Assembly: GCA_002067975.1 (NCBI GenBank)
Contig: MVRS01000242.1
Coordinates: 1 to 64,000 of the forward strand
Direction: 5' to 3'
Source: Syntrophorhabdus sp. PtaU1.Bin058
GTDB taxonomy: Bacteria > Desulfobacterota > Syntrophorhabdia > Syntrophorhabdales > Syntrophorhabdaceae
DNA length: 64,000 bases
The number at the start of each line of letters is the position of its first letter. Within the stretch, counting starts at the first letter, position 1. The translations under genes were made by a program, and so were the position numbers. The notes under the pieces are model-generated. The model saw nothing but the letters and a program-made list of their open reading frames with translations, ran no database searches and was not told the DNA's origin. Shown here piece by piece: positions 1 to 9,533 of this stretch.

Positions 1-206
1 TTGAGTATCAGAGGCAGGGGGAGGGCGTCAACGGAAATGATCCGGATTGACCAAAACAAAGGACGGATCGGGCAGTCCGGCACCCTACGTTCAATGCTCA
101 ATGGGAAAATTTTATGCATGAATGACCAGGTGACATTAAGCGGATAACCCGCTTACGGGCGGCGTCAATTTGCTTTCATGCCTGTTTTATAATACATTTA
201 ACAAAG
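1..206. other. Leader region before hypF, no gene seen
   Basis: No convincing reading frame covers these bases. A short inverted repeat (CCCG-CTTA-CGGG, about 148-159) and a consensus TATAAT at 188-193 are the only recognisable signals. The bases one spacer length upstream of TATAAT (165-170) match a -35 box poorly, so a hypF promoter here is only possible. Confidence 0.4.
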
Positions 207-2645
207 ATGGCTACAGCTATCAGCCCTCAGCAGTCAGCAATGGATCAAAAAAACATGAGATCAGAAAACCGCAATCAGAAAACCGCAACGAAAGGATTGG
301 TCCGCTGCCTTATCACGATAAAAGGCATTGTCCAGGGGGTGGGGTTCCGTCCCTTTGTCTACAACCTCGCACGGGAGCTGGGGATAAAGGGTACGGTCCT
401 TAATTCCAGCCAGGGCGTCATCGTGGACGCCGAAGGAGACGACGCGGACGTGAAGGCCTTCATAAAAACCATGAGAGAGCGTCCGCCCGCGCTTGCGCGT
501 ATCAGCAACGTCACGGTACAGGAGATGCCCGTGGCCCATCATGAGACCTTCAGGATCCTGAAAAGCGACCCGGGCAGAGAAAAAGAGGTCCTGATCCCGC
601 CCGATACGGCCACGTGCAGCAACTGCCTCCGCGACATCAAAGATCCTTCCGACAGGCACTTCCGTTATCCCTTTACCAATTGCACGCTTTGCGGTCCCCG
701 CTTCAGCATCATCAGGGAGATACCCTATGACCGTCCCAATACGTCAATGGCAGCCTTCGGGATGTGCGGGGATTGCGGGAGAGAATACCACGATCCATCG
801 GACAGGCGCTTCCATGCGCAGCCCGTTGCCTGTCCCCAATGCGGGCCCCACGTGGAGCTTGTGAAAAAAGGCAGCGGAGAGCGAAGAGCTGAGAGCAGCA
901 CAGAAACAGGGAACACAGAGACCTGGCTGCCGGGCTGCTGGGACGTCCTGCAGCAGGGAGGGATCATCGCCCTCAAAGGCATCGGCGGCTTCCATCTCGC
1001 CTGCGACGCAAAGAACAGGACCGCCCTGAAGAGGCTGCGGACACTGAAAGGCAGGGAGTATAAGCCCTTTGCCGTCATGTGCAGGGATCTGGACACAGTT
1101 AAGGAGCACTGTTATGTCGGCAAAGAAGAGGAGGGGTTGCTTCTCTCGCCGCAGGCGCCTGTTGTGATCCTGAGGAGGAAACCCGGCGCGTCGTTGCCTG
1201 AAGAACTCGCACCGAACCTGATATCCCTCGGGGTCATGCTCCCATACAGCCCCCTGCACTTCCTTCTTTTCGGCGGCGACCTTGACGTCCTCGTTATGAC
1301 CAGCGGCAATTACAGCGGGCTGCCCCTTGTAAAAGACAACGATCGCGCCCTCGCCGAGCTCCATTCCATCGCCGACGCCTTCATCCTCCACAACAGGGAT
1401 ATCGTGAACCGCTGCGACGACTCCGTCGTTGAGGTCGTTGACAACGAGACCCATTTCTTCCGGCGTTCACGCGGTTACGTCCCGCAGCCCTTTCCTGTCC
1501 CGCGCGGGAAGAGATCGCCGGTCATACTCGGTGTCGGCGGCGAGATGAAGAACACGTTCTGCCTCCTGAAGGGCGACCAGGCCTTTATGAGCCAGTACAT
1601 CGGGGAGATCGACAGCCTTGAGGGTGAAGAGAACCTCCTCCAGGGTCTACTGCACTTCCAGGCGCTCATCGGCGTAGAGCCTTATATCGTCGCGTTCGAT
1701 TCCCACCCCGATTATGCGTCTGCGAGGATCGCCCGCCTCATACACGGCGAATCATACGAAGGGGTCCAGCACCACCATGCCCACGTTGCAAGCTGCATGG
1801 CGGAAAACAACCTCACGAACGAAGAAACGATGGGCATCATCCTCGATGGAACAGGATACGGCACTGACGGGAACCTCTGGGGCTTTGAGTTCCTTGCCGG
1901 CAATTATACGGATTTCGAGCGGATCTGCCACCTCGCGTACGTGCCGCTGCCAGGTGGAGAGGCGGCGATCAGAGAGCCCTGGAGGGCTGCGGTCTCCTAT
2001 CTCGTCACCTTCCTCGGCGACAGGGGGAGGGAATACGCGGCGCGACTGTTCAGGGACAAAGATACAGGTATTGTCGAAGAGATCGTTGCGAAGCGGTTCA
2101 ACGCGCCCCTCGCCTGCGGCTGCGGGAGGATCTTTGATGCGGTGTCGGCAATACTCGGCGTCTGCCGCGAAAATACCTATGAAGGTCAGGCCGCGATCGA
2201 ACTTGCGGAACTGGCGGATGATATGGAAAAGGGACCCCTGGAGGGCATCTACGGGTACAGCGTCGAGCAGGACGCGATCATGCCTGACGGGATACTGGAA
2301 GGTGTCGTGGCCGACTCCATATCAGGCGTCCCGGCGGAGAGGATATCTGCGCGGTTTCATAATACCCTTGTCCGCATTATCGCGGATACGGCGGAGAGGA
2401 TACGCGCGGAGAGAGGTCTGCGGAAGGTCGTCCTCAGCGGCGGCACCTGGCATAACCGGTACCTCCTCATGATGACGAAAAGAATACTCCGGGGCAAGGG
2501 TTTTGATGTATACTATCACCGCCTGCTGCCTCCAAACGACGGATGCATATCCCTCGGGCAGGCAATGGTTGCACACTGGAGACATAAAGAACAACACGGC
2601 AGAACAAAGGGCAGAGGACGGAGAGACGGAAGGCAACGGGGGTAA
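207..2645 (+). CDS. hypF: Carbamoyltransferase HypF, hydrogenase maturation
   Basis: HypF converts carbamoyl phosphate and ATP to a carbamoyl adenylate and passes the carbamoyl group to HypE for the cyanide ligands of [NiFe]-hydrogenase. Visible domains are an acylphosphatase-like region (GIVQGVGFRPF, about residues 39-49), two CxxC-x18-CxxC zinc-finger units (about 135-215), a YrdC-like domain (GIGGFHLACDA) and a Kae1-like domain with HHHAH near residue 525. At 812 residues it is longer than the usual 750-780. The extra length is at the N-terminus (about 28 residues before the acylphosphatase), in a low-complexity stretch near residues 223-239 and in a basic C-terminal tail, all matching heptanucleotide repeats in the DNA. 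No clear ribosome binding site precedes ATG 207; ATG 240 or 258 are alternatives. First gene of hypF-C-D-E. Confidence 0.95.
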   Translation: MATAISPQQSAMDQKNMRSENRNQKTATKGLVRCLITIKGIVQGVGFRPFVYNLARELGIKGTVLNSSQGVIVDAEGDDADVKAFIKTMRERPPALARISNVTVQEMPVAHHETFRILKSDPGREKEVLIPPDTATCSNCLRDIKDPSDRHFRYPFTNCTLCGPRFSIIREIPYDRPNTSMAAFGMCGDCGREYHDPSDRRFHAQPVACPQCGPHVELVKKGSGERRAESSTETGNTETWLPGCWDVLQQGGIIALKGIGGFHLACDAKNRTALKRLRTLKGREYKPFAVMCRDLDTVKEHCYVGKEEEGLLLSPQAPVVILRRKPGASLPEELAPNLISLGVMLPYSPLHFLLFGGDLDVLVMTSGNYSGLPLVKDNDRALAELHSIADAFILHNRDIVNRCDDSVVEVVDNETHFFRRSRGYVPQPFPVPRGKRSPVILGVGGEMKNTFCLLKGDQAFMSQYIGEIDSLEGEENLLQGLLHFQALIGVEPYIVAFDSHPDYASARIARLIHGESYEGVQHHHAHVASCMAENNLTNEETMGIILDGTGYGTDGNLWGFEFLAGNYTDFERICHLAYVPLPGGEAAIREPWRAAVSYLVTFLGDRGREYAARLFRDKDTGIVEEIVAKRFNAPLACGCGRIFDAVSAILGVCRENTYEGQAAIELAELADDMEKGPLEGIYGYSVEQDAIMPDGILEGVVADSISGVPAERISARFHNTLVRIIADTAERIRAERGLRKVVLSGGTWHNRYLLMMTKRILRGKGFDVYYHRLLPPNDGCISLGQAMVAHWRHKEQHGRTKGRGRRDGRQRG
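215..287 (+). repeat. Heptad array and 14-bp tandem repeat at hypF 5' end
   Basis: Four heptamers of the AGCTATC/AGCCCTC type run from 215 to 242. A 14-bp unit, twice seven, is then repeated exactly at 260-273 and 274-287. Both lie inside the hypF reading frame and encode most of the nonconserved N-terminal extension. Confidence 0.85.
874..922 (+). repeat. Heptad array inside hypF
   Basis: GCGGAGA, GCGAAGA and GCTGAGA follow at exact seven-base spacing from 874, then degenerate units to 922. Exactly 49 bases are covered. The reading frame stays open, giving a Ser/Glu/Thr-rich insert between the second zinc finger and the YrdC-like domain. Confidence 0.8.
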
Positions 2646-2652
2646 TATATAA

Positions 2653-2877
2653 GTGTGTCTGGGAATACCGGGAAAGATCATCGAGCTGAATGAAGAGGAA
2701 CAGTGGGCCGTCATCGAGTGCTACGGGGTGCAGAACAAGGTCTATACTCAACTGGTAGCTGAAGAGTTGGCTCCCGGCGATTACCTTATGGTCCATGCAG
2801 GGTACGCAATCGGAAAGATCGACCGGGAAGAGGCGCAGGATACGCTGAAAATGCTTGAAGAGATTACCAACACTTAA
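2653..2877 (+). CDS. hypC: Hydrogenase maturation chaperone HypC
   Basis: A 74-residue HypC/HupF protein that with HypD carries the Fe(CN)2CO moiety and delivers it to the hydrogenase large subunit precursor. The N-terminus MCLGIPGKI has the essential Cys2 exposed after removal of the initiator Met. The start is GTG 2653, eight bases after the hypF stop, and no other start gives the conserved MCxxxP end. The length is normal for the family. hypD follows after five bases, so hypF-C-D are one transcript. Confidence 0.96.
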   Translation: MCLGIPGKIIELNEEEQWAVIECYGVQNKVYTQLVAEELAPGDYLMVHAGYAIGKIDREEAQDTLKMLEEITNT

Positions 2878-2882
2878 AACGG

Positions 2883-3977
2883 GTGTCAAGGCTCGACATG
2901 GGTTCCGAATTCAATAAAAGATTCCTTAAAAGACTTTTGCAACTGTCCGGGCAGGTAAACGACAGGATCGGGCGCAAGATAATGTTCATGGAGGTCTGCG
3001 GCACGCACACCACCGTTATATCGAAGAGCGGCCTGAGGGACATCCTCGCCGATCACATGGAATTAAGGAGCGGCCCCGGCTGTCCTGTCTGTGTCACCGA
3101 TCAGGTCGATATCGATACGATCATAGCCCTTTCCCGATTACCCGATACGGTTATAGCCACCTTCGGCGATATGATAAGGGTCCCCGGCACCTACTCTTCC
3201 TTAGAGCAGGAGCGTGCGCGGGGCGCCCGCGTGGAGACGTTCTATTCCCCGAGAGAGGCAGTAACCTATGCCGCCGGACATCCCGACAAGGAGGTCGTCT
3301 TTCTCGGTGTAGGTTTCGAGACAACCATCCCTGCCATTGCGTTAAGTCTTCTTGAGGCAATGGCGGCAGGGATAAAAAATTATTCCCTCTTCTCCGTACA
3401 CAAAGTCGTCCCCCCGGCAATGAAGGCCCTTCTCAACGACCCTGAGCAAAAGATAGACGGCTTCATACTGCCCGGCCACGTCTGCACAATCACCGGCAGA
3501 AAGGCCTTCGATTTTATCTCTTCGGATTACCGGCTGTCCGCCGTGATAGGAGGGTTTGAAGAGATCGATGTTATGGGGGCCATATATCTCCTGCTCAAGC
3601 AGATCATGGACAACAGGGTGGAGACGATAAACGGTTACCGGCGTCTCGTCCATGAGGACGGCAATATAAAGGCACAGGAGATCATGAAGAGATGCTTCGA
3701 CCCTTCCGACGTCTCGTGGCGCGGCTTCGGATCGATCCCCGGAAGCGGCCTCAGGCTTAAGGCCGAATATGCAGCCCATGATGCGCGGATAAGATTTCCC
3801 GTTGAGGTGCCACCGTCTTCACCGCCCGAAGGCTGCTCCTGCGGAGAGGTCCTGCGGGGGAAACTGAGGCCTGACGATTGTCCGTTGTTCTCTTCCGTCT
3901 GTACTCCCGTCAATCCTGTCGGGCCCTGCATGGTCTCCACTGAAGGCGCCTGTGCGGCATATTACCAGTACCGATAA
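2883..3977 (+). CDS. hypD: Hydrogenase maturation protein HypD
   Basis: HypD is a [4Fe-4S] protein that with HypC and HypE assembles the Fe(CN)2CO cofactor. Seen here are CGTHT (about residues 40-44), the GPGCPVCVT block with paired cysteines (about 67-75), the PGHVCTITG block and a C-terminal group of cysteines expected to bind the cluster. The 364-residue length is normal. Translation can start at GTG 2883 or ATG 2898; GTG lies five bases after hypC and is preferred from spacing alone. A heptad array begins at the stop codon. Confidence 0.96.
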   Translation: MSRLDMGSEFNKRFLKRLLQLSGQVNDRIGRKIMFMEVCGTHTTVISKSGLRDILADHMELRSGPGCPVCVTDQVDIDTIIALSRLPDTVIATFGDMIRVPGTYSSLEQERARGARVETFYSPREAVTYAAGHPDKEVVFLGVGFETTIPAIALSLLEAMAAGIKNYSLFSVHKVVPPAMKALLNDPEQKIDGFILPGHVCTITGRKAFDFISSDYRLSAVIGGFEEIDVMGAIYLLLKQIMDNRVETINGYRRLVHEDGNIKAQEIMKRCFDPSDVSWRGFGSIPGSGLRLKAEYAAHDARIRFPVEVPPSSPPEGCSCGEVLRGKLRPDDCPLFSSVCTPVNPVGPCMVSTEGACAAYYQYR

Positions 3978-4004
3978 ACAGTCGGGAATCAACAGTCGGG
4001 GAAA
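3977..4004 (+). repeat. Heptad array hypD-hypE
   Basis: AACAGTC (3977) and GGGAATC (3984), then AACAGTC again (3991) and GGGGAAA (3998), follow at exact seven-base spacing. The array begins on the last base of the hypD stop codon. Confidence 0.75.
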
Positions 4005-4063
4005 AGAGGGTAAGGGACAGGTATGAGATTTACGCAACTATATGATTAAGAGGTATATGACAG

Positions 4064-5077
4064 GTGACAAAACAGACCGATATTATCCTTTTGGCCCACG
4101 GCGACGGCGGGCTTCTTACCCACCAGCTGCTGGAGAAATATTTTTTACCCTGCTTCCGGAATGACCTCCTCGCGCCGTTGAGCGATGCGGCCCTGTTTAA
4201 GATGCAGGCCGGTTCCATGGCGGTCACCACCGATGCCTTCGTGGTCGATCCCATATTCTTCCCCGGCGGTGATATCGGGAAACTCGCCATATGCGGGACG
4301 GTCAACGACCTGGCGGTGAGCGGCGCAAAACCGCTCTATCTCACAGCGTCCTTTATCATTGAAGAAGGGTTTGCCCTCGCCGACCTGGAAAGGATTATCG
4401 CCTCAATGGCGGACACCTGTCGAGAGGCGGGCGTCTCCATCATCGCAGGCGATACGAAGGTTGTGGGGCGGGGACAGGCGGACAAGATCTTCATCACCAC
4501 GACCGGGGTGGGTCATCTCCTGCCGGAGGCCGACGTCGGCTATCACCGTATCGAGCCGGGGGATATAATGATTATCAACGGCCCTCTCGGCAACCATGGC
4601 CTTTCGATCCTCCTCGCACGGGAATCCTTCAGTTTCAAAACAAAGATCTACACCGACTGTGCGCCTCTTAACGGCGTGACGGAAGCCCTGTTAAAACGGT
4701 TCAGGGGCATCAAGTTCATGCGGGACCTCACAAGGGGAGGTCTTGCGACAAATGCCAAAGAGACAGCGGTTTCCGCAATGAAAGACATCCGGCTCGACGC
4801 GGCATCCATACCTGTTGACGACGAGGTGAAGGGAGTCTGTGAGACACTCGGGCTCGATCCCCTTTACCTTGCCAACGAAGGCAAGTTCCTCGCCATCGTC
4901 TCGGAAAAAGAGGCAGGGCCGATAGTAGCATATTTGCGGGAACAATGGGGCGCCGGACAGGCCTCTGTCATCGGCAGAGTTGATGAAGGAAGGGGCGATC
5001 TCTACCTCAAGACCGGTCTCGGCGGCACAAGACGTCTGCAGATGCTTGCCGGGGCGCCGCTACCGAGGATCTGCTGA
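4064..5077 (+). CDS. hypE: Hydrogenase maturation protein HypE
   Basis: HypE dehydrates the thiocarboxamide made on its C-terminal cysteine by HypF to thiocyanate, the cyanide donor for the active-site iron. The protein ends in PRIC, exactly the required terminal Cys. N-terminal ATP-binding AIR-synthase-type motifs are visible (LAHGDGG, near residue 10; TDAFVVDP, near 52; GTVNDLAVSGA, about 77-87). The start is GTG 4064; the nearby ATG 4057 is in another frame. It closes the hypFCDE group. hypA and hypB are not in the window. The 3' end overlaps the opposite-strand TPR gene by 18 bases. Confidence 0.96.
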   Translation: MTKQTDIILLAHGDGGLLTHQLLEKYFLPCFRNDLLAPLSDAALFKMQAGSMAVTTDAFVVDPIFFPGGDIGKLAICGTVNDLAVSGAKPLYLTASFIIEEGFALADLERIIASMADTCREAGVSIIAGDTKVVGRGQADKIFITTTGVGHLLPEADVGYHRIEPGDIMIINGPLGNHGLSILLARESFSFKTKIYTDCAPLNGVTEALLKRFRGIKFMRDLTRGGLATNAKETAVSAMKDIRLDAASIPVDDEVKGVCETLGLDPLYLANEGKFLAIVSEKEAGPIVAYLREQWGAGQASVIGRVDEGRGDLYLKTGLGGTRRLQMLAGAPLPRIC

Positions 5078-5566
5078 TTTATCCTGTGTCTCCCGCGGGA
5101 CTGTTGACTCCCGTTTTTCAACGATCTTATCCAGCGTATCCCTGAAATCCTGCGAATCAGGAGACAGCTCCACGGCCTTCCTGGCGAGTTTCTCCGCCTC
5201 CTCAAGCCTTGTATCCTGAGTAAAATAAAGCCAGGCGAGGTTGTTGTAAGCGCGCGGGTCCTTTGTCTTGTCGATGGCAATCATGTAATTGTTTTCCGCC
5301 TCTTTATAGAGCCTTTTCTGAAGATAGATATTCCCCGCATAGAGGTATGCAATGGGGGTCTTCTTTGACGCCGTCTCGTATTCCTTCAGCGCAGCGTCAA
5401 GCTCACCGTTCTTTTCATAACTCACCCCGAGGTTGATATGCTCTTCCGGGGTCAGCGGGTCGCGGAGCACGATAATCCTCGGCAGGCTGCATGAGCTTAA
5501 GGATATTGCCAGGAACGCTACGATGACGGCTGTATGCGCAGCGACCAGTAGCCTGTCTTTTGCCAT
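5060..5566 (-). CDS. TPR-repeat lipoprotein
   Basis: A 168-residue exported protein with a hydrophobic N-terminal segment ending in LSSCS, a plausible lipobox cysteine near residue 26. Tetratricopeptide units follow (EHINLGVSYEKNGELDAAL, then AYLYAGNIYLQKRLYKEAE, then AYNNLAWLYF), a protein-binding scaffold. GGAG lies five bases before ATG 5566. It overlaps the upstream C39 peptidase gene by 49 bases, so the two are translationally coupled and may act together at the envelope. The partner and process are unknown. Confidence 0.85.
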   Translation of the reverse strand: MAKDRLLVAAHTAVIVAFLAISLSSCSLPRIIVLRDPLTPEEHINLGVSYEKNGELDAALKEYETASKKTPIAYLYAGNIYLQKRLYKEAENNYMIAIDKTKDPRAYNNLAWLYFTQDTRLEEAEKLARKAVELSPDSQDFRDTLDKIVEKRESTVPRETQDKSADPR

Positions 5567-6069
5567 ATCTTCTCCAGTTCCCCATCGGGGATAATCTCGT
5601 TCTGCTTCCTTCCCGAATTTACCACGATGCCGTCGTTGGTATATCCCGTCGTCACCATAAAATGATTGCCCTGATACATAAGGAAACCATAATCCACGAG
5701 GATTATCAAAGGGACCTCTTTGTTTATATTGTCCCTGATGTCCGCGACGCTCCCTGAATACTGCGTCGCATCAAAGCCAAGCCTTTTTGCATAGAGCTCA
5801 AGATCGATACCGAGGACCCCGCGCGCCGAGGGGCTGTAGACCGCAGCCGCAATATCATCATAGGAAGGTCTTCTGTCGATATTCTTTTTGATGTACCAGT
5901 AATGTATCACCGTCGCAAGGGCAGAGGGTCCGCATTGAAAATCGTCCTGTCTGAAAAACGGGACGCCGCGCAGCAGCACCGCATCAACAGGAGGAACGGG
6001 GGGATTCGCCGTGCTGCATCCTAAGAGGAACAAGAGGATAAAAATTGGGAGAAATCTTCGCTTTTCCAT
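5518..6069 (-). CDS. PA2778-type C39 cysteine peptidase lipoprotein
   Basis: A secreted protein with signal segment and lipobox (LLFLLGCST). A papain-like C39 fold follows: FRQDDFQCGPSALA holds the catalytic Cys, and the GNHFMVTTGY block holds the His. Established knowledge pairs PA2778-family peptidases with PA2779-family membrane proteins, which is the arrangement here. ATG 6067-6069 begins the signal peptide. An in-frame TTG at 6120 would put a terminator hairpin inside the coding region and is less likely. No good ribosome binding site precedes the ATG, because a terminator-like hairpin and T-run fill the leader. The substrate is unknown. Confidence 0.85.
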   Translation of the reverse strand: MEKRRFLPIFILLFLLGCSTANPPVPPVDAVLLRGVPFFRQDDFQCGPSALATVIHYWYIKKNIDRRPSYDDIAAAVYSPSARGVLGIDLELYAKRLGFDATQYSGSVADIRDNINKEVPLIILVDYGFLMYQGNHFMVTTGYTNDGIVVNSGRKQNEIIPDGELEKIWQKTGYWSLRIQPSS

Positions 6070-6072
6070 AAC

Positions 6073-6110
6073 AAAAAAGGTCCGGGACTTCTGTGCGAAG
6101 CGCCCGGACC
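6073..6110 (-). terminator. Strong intrinsic terminator just before the C39 gene
   Basis: GGTCCGGG (6079-6086) pairs perfectly with CCCGGACC (6103-6110), and an inner CTTC/GAAG pairing extends the stem. On the minus strand it is followed by six T (6073-6078). It sits between the PA2779-type gene stop (6126) and the C39 start codon (6069), so it can end the upstream transcript or act as an attenuator of the peptidase-TPR genes. Confidence 0.8.
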
Positions 6111-6125
6111 TGATCAGCAAAAGGT

Positions 6126-6512
6126 TTACGGTGTCACCACAACCCTGTGACCGGTTGTCAGGTTGATCATTACTATGACGAGTATAATGATAAGCAGCAC
6201 CGCGATAACTACACCCAGGCCGTCTTTCCCAACCCTGAGATCATCAAGCTGCTGTGCAAAGCTATGGATCTGCTGGTCGCTCATCTGGGAAAGTCTTGCA
6301 TTGATCTCATCGGCTGCGAAACCAAGATCCTGAAGCCGCTGCTTAACAAGTTTCGATTCGAGGACTGTCTGGATCCTGCCAAGATCCTCTGCCCTGTCCG
6401 CTGCCGGCAGCGCTATCGCTTGCGACGGCACAAAGGCAGCCTCTACGCGGGGCACGATCCCGATAACGAACATCGCTATCGCAAGATAATATATAAGGGT
6501 CTTCTTTGCCAT
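6126..6512 (-). CDS. PA2779-family small membrane protein
   Basis: A 128-residue protein with an N-terminal signal segment (MAKKTLIYYLAIAMFVIG), a charged helical centre (LESKLVKQRLQDLGF; INARLSQMSDQQIHSFA) and a C-terminal transmembrane helix (VVIAVLLIIILVIVMI). This matches the PA2779 family, usually next to a C39-type peptidase as here. The start at 6512 is set by GGAGGTGAGG just upstream; a longer frame to 6602 would remove the leader and promoter. Function is unknown. It may be the substrate or partner of the neighbouring peptidase (inference). Confidence 0.85.
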   Translation of the reverse strand: MAKKTLIYYLAIAMFVIGIVPRVEAAFVPSQAIALPAADRAEDLGRIQTVLESKLVKQRLQDLGFAADEINARLSQMSDQQIHSFAQQLDDLRVGKDGLGVVIAVLLIIILVIVMINLTTGHRVVVTP

Positions 6513-6558
6513 ATCCTCACCTCCTATCCGTTGATTATATTGTGATAACCTTTTCCGT

Positions 6559-6603
6559 ATTATATATGCAATAAAAAATGCAATGTATGTGATGTTTATC
6601 ACG
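6559..6603 (-). promoter_or_regulatory. CRP/FNR-like box and -10 for the PA2779-type gene
   Basis: TGTGA-N6-TCACG at 6588-6603 is one base from the CRP palindrome TGTGA-N6-TCACA. On the minus strand TATAAT lies at 6559-6564, placing the transcription start near 6552 and the box centre near -43, close to the class II activator position (-41.5). The regulator is unknown; any CRP/FNR-family protein could bind. Confidence 0.55.
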
Positions 6604-6664
6604 GTTTAAATATACCGGCGTTCCATTCTCCTTGCACACCGGCACACACCATGGTACAAAATGT

Positions 6665-6693
6665 TTGAAGGTTTATTGCTCCTGTGGTATTCT
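6665..6693 (+). promoter_or_regulatory. Sigma-70-type promoter for eno
   Basis: TTGAAG (6665-6670), a 17-base spacer and TATTCT (6688-6693) precede the eno start by about 50 bases. Confidence 0.55.
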
Positions 6694-6700
6694 CCCATAA

Positions 6701-8023
<1,323 letters not shown>

Positions 8024-8030
8024 ATTAAGC

Positions 8031-8114
8031 TATCAGCCGTCAGCTATCAGCTTTCAGCAAAAAAGACCTCAATACACATTAGCTGATAGCTGTAAGCTGA
8101 TAGCTGTAAGCTTT
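8031..8114 (+). repeat. Inverted pair of heptad arrays eno-larA
   Basis: Four heptamers (TATCAGC, CGTCAGC and variants) occupy 8031-8058. Five in the opposite orientation (TAGCTGA, TAGCTGT, AAGCTGA and variants) occupy 8080-8114. The arms are complementary and can form a long hairpin. The second arm ends on the base before the ATG of the next gene, so no ribosome binding site remains there. Confidence 0.9.
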
Positions 8115-9389
8115 ATGTCCACATACAGTCTGAAATACGGAAAGGGTACGGTATCCTTCCAGCCTCCTGCAAACTGGGAGACAAAGGTAATACACCACAG
8201 GGAGCCTCAACCGGTACCCCTCGAAGATGCCCTGCAGGATTCCCTTGAAAGCCCCATCGGCGAGAGGCCCTTTGCGGACTGGATCAACAGGTTTAAAAAC
8301 ATTCTCATCATTGTCCCTGATGTAACCCGCTATGCAGGCATGGAACGTGTGCTGCCAATACTGTTTGAACGGTTTCCCGAAGGCATCAGCGCACAGATCA
8401 TCTTTGCCCTGGGAAACCATAGAAAACAGACCGAAGACGAGAAGAAGGGGTTGCTGTCCCGGGCGATCTACGAAAAGGTTCCCTCTTTTGATCACGACTG
8501 TTACGACAACAATCAACTGATGCCGGTAGGCAGGACGTCCTCTGGACTTGAGGTTCTCCTCAACTCCGCCCTGTTCCGGGCCGATGCGGCAATTGTCACG
8601 GGCTCCATCAATTTCCATTATCTCGCCGGATTCGGCGGCGGAAGAAAGTCCATATTCCCCGGCATAGCCGGCTATGATACGATCCTCGGCATCCACAGGC
8701 AGGTTTTCAAAAAGGACAGTCCCGGCAAGCACGAGTCGGCATGCTCCGGGGTCCTCAAGGGAAATCCCATGCATGAAGAGATCATGGAGGGTATTGCGCT
8801 CATCAGGACCCCCCTGTTTCTCATCAATACGGTCCTTGACGACAAAAAAAACTTTCTTAACATCTTTGCAGGCAACATCAAAAGTGCCCATGAGGCAGGC
8901 TGTGCCTGGTACAAGGAACATTTCGAGGCCGTTATTAAGGAGAAGGCCGATGTCGTGATCGTAAGCTCAGGCGGGTTTCCCAAGGACATCAACTTCATCC
9001 AGTCTCACAAGGCCATCGAGCATGCGATGGGTGCGGTAAAGGACAACGGCATCGTTATCGTTACAGGGAGGTGCGAAGACGGGCTCGGGAACGCTGATTT
9101 CCTGAAATGGTTTGACCATGGTCTCTCGGCAGACATGGAGCCCCACGCAAGGAAAAGCGATAAGGTTTACGCACAGACCGCCTATGCAACGCGCCGTAAG
9201 GCGGAACAATGCAGCATATTCTTCGTATCGGACCTCAACGACGAATCAGTAAGGAAGATGGGGCTTATCCCGAAAAAGAGTGTAGAAGACGCGGTCGCGG
9301 CTGCCGATGACGGCAAGAGGAAGGTCTGCTGTATTATCCCCGACGGTTCAAACACACTGATCACGGCTAAGTCCGAAAGAGCAACGTAA
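8115..9389 (+). CDS. LarA-like nickel-dependent racemase family protein
   Basis: A 424-residue member of the LarA (DUF2088) family, whose type protein is lactate racemase using a nickel-pincer cofactor attached to a lysine. Seen are DVTRYAG (about 76-82), ALGNHRKQTEDE (about 99-110), HDCYDN and the signature GGGRKSIFPGIAGYD, with the expected cofactor-linked Lys in GGRK (near residue 178). Family members act on various 2-hydroxy acids, so the substrate is not assigned. LarB, LarC and LarE are not in the window. The start codon directly abuts a heptad array and has no Shine-Dalgarno. The stop codon TAA (9387-9389) lies within the next array. Confidence 0.88.
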   Translation: MSTYSLKYGKGTVSFQPPANWETKVIHHREPQPVPLEDALQDSLESPIGERPFADWINRFKNILIIVPDVTRYAGMERVLPILFERFPEGISAQIIFALGNHRKQTEDEKKGLLSRAIYEKVPSFDHDCYDNNQLMPVGRTSSGLEVLLNSALFRADAAIVTGSINFHYLAGFGGGRKSIFPGIAGYDTILGIHRQVFKKDSPGKHESACSGVLKGNPMHEEIMEGIALIRTPLFLINTVLDDKKNFLNIFAGNIKSAHEAGCAWYKEHFEAVIKEKADVVIVSSGGFPKDINFIQSHKAIEHAMGAVKDNGIVIVTGRCEDGLGNADFLKWFDHGLSADMEPHARKSDKVYAQTAYATRRKAEQCSIFFVSDLNDESVRKMGLIPKKSVEDAVAAADDGKRKVCCIIPDGSNTLITAKSERAT

Positions 9390-9451
9390 GTCGTGAGACG
9401 TAAGGCGATGAATGCCGTGAAATGTGAAAGATAAAATGTGAAATGTTGCAA
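9384..9451 (+). repeat. Compound heptad array after larA-like gene
   Basis: ACGTAAG, TCGTGAG, ACGTAAG and GCGATGA occupy 9384-9411. A second vocabulary (GTGAAAT, GTGAAAG, ATAAAAT, GTGAAAT) occupies 9417-9444, followed by GTTGCAA at 9445-9451. The bases to about 9482 contain partial reverse complements of these words (ACGTTTCAC, CTTCTTACG), so a hairpin can form. Confidence 0.85.
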
Positions 9452-9533
9452 ACTTCTTACGTCCCACGTTTCACTCTTCACGATATTAGCCTGGAGCTTG
9501 AATGAGCGTAAATTTTTATAAAGGAGAACGGTG

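Noticed and set aside
170-403. Overlapping 77-codon frame at the hypF 5' end
   Set aside because: Lies out of frame over the conserved HypF start; no family features.
888-912. TPP-riboswitch-like CTGAGAG word
   Set aside because: Part of the GCTGAGA heptad vocabulary inside hypF; no other thi-box elements.
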